Shown: one piece after another, positions 59,930-64,000 of the stretch
How the letters are laid out: every line of letters begins with the position of its first letter
Position numbering within the stretch: position 1 is the stretch's first letter
Assembly: GCA_964017065.1 (NCBI GenBank)
Contig: OZ024784.1
Coordinates: 243,337 to 307,336, forward strand
Direction of reading: 5' to 3'
Origin: Haliclona indistincta
Taxonomy: Eukaryota; Porifera; Demospongiae; Haplosclerida; Chalinidae
DNA length: 64,000 bases
Notes under the pieces: model-generated
What the model was told of the DNA's origin: nothing
What the model saw: only the letters and a program-made list of their open reading frames with translations
The model's database searches: none
Translations under genes and position numbers: made by a program

Positions 59930-61342
59930 TCAGTTAAAGTGTGTAGTCTTTTCGGCTTCTGCTTGCTTGCTAGTTGAGGGAGAAGCAGTTATAGTCTCGT
60001 CATAAGATGGTGGAGGAGGAAGAGGAGGCCCTTCGGGTGCCTCAGCTGCAGAGCTGTGGGTCCAGTGACGAGGGAGAGTGACTGAACCTTGGTTTGGGTC
60101 CCAGTAGGGATTCTGTGGAGGTGGAGCAGCCCATTCACCTGGTGGGCCAGCTCCTGGTGGTGGTGGCTGGGATTCAGGAGAATAAGGTGGTTGGGCAGCC
60201 ATGTTATAGTATGGTTGAGAAGGATAAGGCTGTTGTGGAGAGTAGGGTTGGTGCTGTTGATAGTGCTGAGCAGACTGTGGTGAGTATGGTGGATACTGCT
60301 GTCCAACAGCAGCAGGGTTAGTGTCCAGGGCAGGCGTGGAGTAGTACCTAGCTATAGGAGGTGCTGGCACTGGTTGGGGCTGCTGGTAATAGCTGACCTG
60401 TCTAGCTGGAATAGTGGAAGGGGGTTGGAACAGCACTGACCCGATAACGATTGGGAATGTTATAGACATGTTGCCTGAGTTAGTCATTGGAACCATGAGA
60501 ACTATGTTGAGATAGTAGCCAACTCTGACACTGGAGCAAGTTGAGGTTGGCTCGGTGAATGGGACTGGTATACTGCCGCTCCACTTGAAGTTAGAATCAG
60601 ACTTGGGGACAGAGGTAGTAGCCATGGCGCCGCGAACAATTCGGTTGAAGTTTCTCCTATTGTTGTAATAGATGGAATTACCGTACTTAGAGTCTTTGAA
60701 GAGTTGTACGGTGATTGGACCGGTTCGTCGCTTCTTGGGGTTAGTGATCTCTACCTCAAAGGTGATGTTATCATTGTGTATGCTGAATCCAGTGCGAGGC
60801 AACCGAACAGTGAGTGTTACTGGCGAGTTGGAGGAGAGAGAAGTGTAGGCAAGATTCCTCTCCGTGATCAGAGCCTTGGGTTGCTGCAGGTCGCGTGTGT
60901 TGATGTCCACAATCTCAATCACATTGATCACTTGCTGAATGCGAGTGTCTCGTTTCAGCTTTCCCTCCTTGAGAATGCCAGCATCGATTTCGTACACTAC
61001 CTTTGCAAAAGGACTCTCATAGGTGGTCGGTATGCTGTTACCCAGGCGAGGAGAGTGGAGCCGGACACTGAACGGAAAGTTGTGTTCTCCTGGAGGGAGC
61101 TCTTTGTTAGGTGCTTGCTCTCTATCCCATAGAATGATATGGTGGTTCAATAGATCTTCCTTCTCCCATCCTGACATGTCGCCTATCTTAACAGAGGCCT
61201 GGCCAGTGAGACGGATCTCGACGCGTATGTACTTCTTTGGTTCCGAGTTTTTGATGGTCACGGTCCCAGTGACTTCTTGTCCGGCATAATAGAAGGTGCC
61301 GCTTGCTGGCGGATTCACGGTTAGCTTGAATCCTTTCACCAT
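59930..61342 (-). CDS. Alpha-arrestin (ARRDC-like) with a C-terminal PPxY motif
   Basis: Single-exon gene of 470 aa. The first 310 residues form arrestin N and C lobes: GTVTIKNSEPKKYIRVEIRL, then GEHNFPFSVRL and TYESPFAKVVYEIDA in the N lobe, and VTLTVRLPRTGFSIHNDNIT, MVPMTNSGNMSITFPIVIGS in the C lobe. The tail is Pro/Gln/Tyr-rich (YSPQQPYPSQPYYN) and ends with PPSY at 444-447 followed by DETI, a WW-domain ligand for NEDD4-type ubiquitin ligases. Alpha-arrestins act as adaptors that bring NEDD4 ligases to membrane cargo. Absence of introns suggests a retrocopy origin or simple intron loss. A decayed copy lies just upstream. Confidence 0.9.
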   Translation of the reverse strand: MVKGFKLTVNPPASGTFYYAGQEVTGTVTIKNSEPKKYIRVEIRLTGQASVKIGDMSGWEKEDLLNHHIILWDREQAPNKELPPGEHNFPFSVRLHSPRLGNSIPTTYESPFAKVVYEIDAGILKEGKLKRDTRIQQVINVIEIVDINTRDLQQPKALITERNLAYTSLSSNSPVTLTVRLPRTGFSIHNDNITFEVEITNPKKRRTGPITVQLFKDSKYGNSIYYNNRRNFNRIVRGAMATTSVPKSDSNFKWSGSIPVPFTEPTSTCSSVRVGYYLNIVLMVPMTNSGNMSITFPIVIGSVLFQPPSTIPARQVSYYQQPQPVPAPPIARYYSTPALDTNPAAVGQQYPPYSPQSAQHYQQHQPYSPQQPYPSQPYYNMAAQPPYSPESQPPPPGAGPPGEWAAPPPQNPYWDPNQGSVTLPRHWTHSSAAEAPEGPPLPPPPSYDETITASPSTSKQAEAEKTTHFN

Positions 61343-61679
61343 TGTTCACTGTATGTTCGGTTGTTCCGGAGAGAGTTGTTCAACAACTGCGTCAATGTGC
61401 TCAGCTGGCCAGCAGCGCATTCCGCACGAGCGCATTCCACGCGCGTGTGCAAGCCACTGCACACGCGCGTGTTTACATTGTGTACTGCAGTCTAGTCAAT
61501 AAAAAGTGAAAGAGCATTTGTATTATGCAGTGTTGGCTGGACGGTGCATTGCATTCCAGTGTGCAGACAATGCTTTAATCAAGACGTACTACCAGATTGA
61601 TACAACACATTATGCACCAAAGTATGACATGGTAGAGCAAGGTACCAATAGCCTATAAGAATATCCCTGCACTTACTGT
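61343..61679. other. Arrestin promoter side, no gene seen
   Basis: Contains CGCGCGTGTGCAAGCCACTG with CACACGCGCG, an inverted repeat (ACGCGCGTGTGC / CACACGCGCGTG near 61439-61470), probably in the arrestin promoter or 5' UTR. No coding signal. Confidence 0.45.
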
Positions 61680-62560
61680 AAGATTGTCAGTTTGGCTGGG
61701 GTCCCAGTAAGGATTTTGCAGTGGAAGAGAACACTCTGCTGGTGGTGGTGGTTCAGCAACTGGTTGACTGATGAGATTCAAGTGAGGGTTGAAATGGTTG
61801 TCGCTGACCTGTAGCTAGCTGCTCTAGCCTCTGGAGAGAAGGGGGCTGTGAAAATGCTGAGCAGACTGAGGAGAGTATGGATGAGGAGAAGGTACTGCTA
61901 CCCTGAGCATAGTGGGTGCAGCTGGACTGCATGAGTAGCTGGCTAGCAGTCAACTGATAGTTATGAACAAGGTCACGGATATATTGTCTCACTATGATTA
62001 TACTGAGGTATTTAATAATAAATTATTATGCTGGAACAAGATAGGTTGGGAGCTGGTGTAGTACTGTCCAAGAGTTAATTTTTAAGTTGAATAGGCTTTT
62101 GAAGCACCTGAAGCTATCAGATGATTATGAGTTGATTGTTTAGTCTGCTAGCTGTACTTAGAGAATTGAACAACAACCAGCCCAGTTCATTACATTACGG
62201 GTAGAGTCAGAGAATGATGTGTAGGCAAGATTCCTGTCTGCAGGGCAGTAGACCCTGTCCACAATCTCCATGCAATGTGTTTATCACATGCTGATTTGGA
62301 ACACAAGTATCAGTGACACATACATGTACTAGCTAGCCTCTTCCTTCTTTAGAATGCTTGATACATGACATTATAGAACTCTGATAGGTGATGCTGGTAT
62401 TGAACTAGATGAGAATGGAAAGCTTTACTCTCTGACCCAGTTGGCTCTTTGCTCTCTATCAATGATGTTGTGGTTTAATAATAACTTGTATTTCTCCTTC
62501 CTGAAAGGTTTACCTATACCAATAAGTCAAAGCTCAACACTAATGTATGTCTTTACAGAA
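61680..62560 (-). pseudogene. Decayed copy of the alpha-arrestin gene
   Basis: Patches match the intact gene in the same order and orientation: 61694-61760 (TTGG..TGGGGTCCCAGTAAGGAT, as 60090-60120), 62220-62290 (GTAGGCAAGATTCCT and TCCACAATCTC, as 60847-60915) and 62340-62510 (TCCTTCTTTAGAATGC through GCTCTCTATC and TTCTCCTTCCTGA, as 60963-61175). Indels and stops break every frame. It is a tandem duplicate that lost function. Confidence 0.75.
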
Positions 62561-62736
62561 TCCTCAATTGTAATAGAAGTTGCGTACATGCTTTTGATCG
62601 AGCATTATTTATACTAAACAAAACATCATCTCATTTGACATGATTATACAAAAGAAAAGTTGAGAAATAAAAGAATTGTTGGTCTCAAAAATTATTAGCA
62701 ATTGCGGCCGGACAATGATTGAAGTACAGAGAGAGC

Positions 62737-63332
62737 TCACACATTGGATCCAGTGCTTGGGGATCTGTATGTAGAGACAGTAATAAGCACCAAATGTAGA
62801 ATACAAGTAATAACTACAAGTTATAACAAGAGCGACATCATCATACCTGGTGACTCCGCCCATTGAGAGGTGCCTCAGTGCCGTGATGGTCTCGTCACAT
62901 CGCTCGGCCTCAAGCTGTGACATGTTGAGCAGATGACCGGAGAGGGAAGGCCAGTACGACTCTGAGCAAAGGAGAGCAACATAGTGAAGCTATCAGTGAG
63001 TCAGGTCTTACTGTGACAACCAATGGTCTTCTCCAAGCTGGCGACTGCTGGAGGTTGAGGAGGCCGATTGAGAGATGAAGAATCAAGAGCTGGAAGCTGT
63101 AGCAATAGCAGATTAGAAAGTTCTTGAGTGAAACACTCACTCACCTTGTCACCAAGCAGTGCTCTCATGCAAGCTTCAGAAGACTGACAGAGAGACATCA
63201 GCTCATAGCTACACAGACAGAGGCTGCCATAAGAGAGTGTGCATTATGGCAACTGGTCTTACCCTCCCTCCAGAGCCATGACTATCCTGCCAGAACCACA
63301 ACTCATCAGTAATCGAGTGAGGTGAGCATAGC
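62737..63332 (-). CDS. HDAC4: Class IIa histone deacetylase, C-terminal exons
   Basis: Five exons (63263-63332, 63145-63208, 63012-63096, 62847-62961, 62737-62764) with closing phases form the end of an HDAC4/5/7/9-type protein. They read GYAHLTRLLMSCGSGRIVMA, LEGGYELMSL, SSEACMRALLGDK, SLEKTIGCHKSYWPSLSGHL and ERCDETITALRHLSMGG. The SEAC..ALLG and SLE..I..HSKYW blocks after the catalytic core identify class IIa rather than HDAC6/10. The last exon is 28 nt. Class IIa HDACs are signal-regulated corepressors of MEF2. The catalytic centre and N-terminus lie beyond the right edge; no further exon is seen up to 64000. The HDAC4 symbol stands for the single ancestral gene. Confidence 0.87.
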
Positions 63333-64000
63333 CTACAGTGGAGGGGAGAAGAGGGAGGGAGAGAACTGATTTAAGATGTGTTCAGCAATGAGTCAAAGCA
63401 TGTGTTTAGAAGAAATAGTCTACGTTGATAATTGGGATGAGTCTGAGCAAGCCCCACATTGATAGTGACAACGTCCCACGTGTGCAGAAACTTTACATCT
63501 GGCGGCAATCTGTCACGGGGTGCGTTTGTCGCCCCAATGTTGCCTAGAAAATTAGAACACGACTTTCAATCAATAACACTTAGTGCACGAGCTCAGCTCG
63601 TACAACCAGTAACGGCCATTACTGCATGCACACGAGAGCAGAATGAGCATGAATGATATCTCAGGGATGTTTCAGGAGCAGTCAACGATGTTTCAGGAGC
63701 TTGATCGTTAGCTTAGGAGCAATTCTTGATACAAGACTTAAAGTGTATTACTGACTTGGACAAAGACATTCGAGCTTGGTCACACGAGAAGATCGTTGTG
63801 TGTTGTACAACTAGAGGGTTCTCAGTAAATAAGAAGCTTGCCATTGCGTATGTATGTTGTCAGTGTGGATTGCAAGTTGCTTGCTGGCACTATAGTGTGC
63901 TCAGGCTCGCCCCTGCAGTCATTGAATGCACTAGAAAACCTTACATTGCGGAGTGACAGAATATCCACCAAGTGTTGGTGGGTGACCACTGGTAGCATTG
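63333..64000. other. Probable HDAC intron, no exon seen
   Basis: No open stretch here matches HDAC sequence expected upstream. GATGTTTCAGGAGC occurs twice (about 63666 and 63689). The region may contain mobile-element debris, but I find no diagnostic motif. Confidence 0.4.

Noticed and set aside
60089..61289. Plus-strand tryptophan-rich and other frames opposite the arrestin gene
   Set aside because: Complement of the proline-rich arrestin tail and its lobes; no homology.

Overview
The window looks like nuclear DNA of a very compact animal genome, most likely a demosponge such as Amphimedon queenslandica. The species is inferred, not proven. The evidence is a set of animal genes (CREB with a kinase-inducible domain, BARD1, class IIa HDAC, p140Cap/SKT, calaxin) packed at about one gene per 3 kb, many introns of only 45-60 nt, and introns filled with minisatellites. 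I rebuilt exon structures by hand. For most genes every splice phase closes and the total length matches the family, so those calls are firm.

Layout: 0-2.7 kb, 3' part of INTS3 (+). 2.8-14.7 kb, a complete BARD1 (-) whose last intron is 9 kb long and holds a 41-bp minisatellite, a whole TRIM gene on the other strand, a retrotransposon scrap and a 2.3-kb palindromic satellite. 15.2-16.6 kb, CREB (+). 17.0-20.2 kb, N-myristoyltransferase (-). 20.5-22.5 kb, calaxin (+). 22.5-24.5 kb, unresolved exons and two satellites. 24.5-25.5 kb, a sulfotransferase (-). 26.4-27.5 kb, a TA-flanked inverted-repeat transposon and a sulfotransferase pseudogene. 27.7-29.4 kb, HPRT (+). 29.6-32.0 kb, spartin (-). 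32.2-33.4 kb, ARL5 (+). 33.9-36.5 kb, an unidentified minus-strand gene with a 92-bp minisatellite. 36.8-38.2 kb, MAPKAPK5 (+). 39.9-45.5 kb, a p140Cap/SKT-like gene (+). 46.2-49.2 and 53.4-55.8 kb, two CHPF-like chondroitin synthase genes in inverted orientation, enclosing a LINE fragment, a membrane-protein gene and OSGEPL1 (-). 55.9-56.9 kb, a conserved membrane protein (+). 57.2-59.7 kb, an RWD-PARP (+). 59.9-61.3 kb, an alpha-arrestin (-) with a decayed copy at 61.7-62.6 kb. 62.7-63.3 kb, the C-terminal exons of a class IIa HDAC (-), which runs off the right edge.

The most striking pattern is that several intronic minisatellites have repeat units that cross a splice junction, so they copy the 3' splice site (or the 5' splice site) plus the adjacent exon bases dozens of times. 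This is clearest in BARD1 and calaxin, and is also seen in INTS3, the SKT-like gene and the unidentified gene. Other points are head-to-head gene pairs with short shared promoters (BARD1/CREB, with CRE-like sites; NMT/calaxin; spartin/ARL5; CHPF/membrane protein), gene conversion between the inverted CHPF copies, and a gene set whose human counterparts, as I recall them, fall largely on the HOX-bearing chromosomes (2q, 17q, 12q, 7). Functionally, INTS3 and BARD1 both serve DNA-break repair, NMT could acylate the ARL5 encoded nearby, and CREB may share regulation with BARD1. These links are inference.
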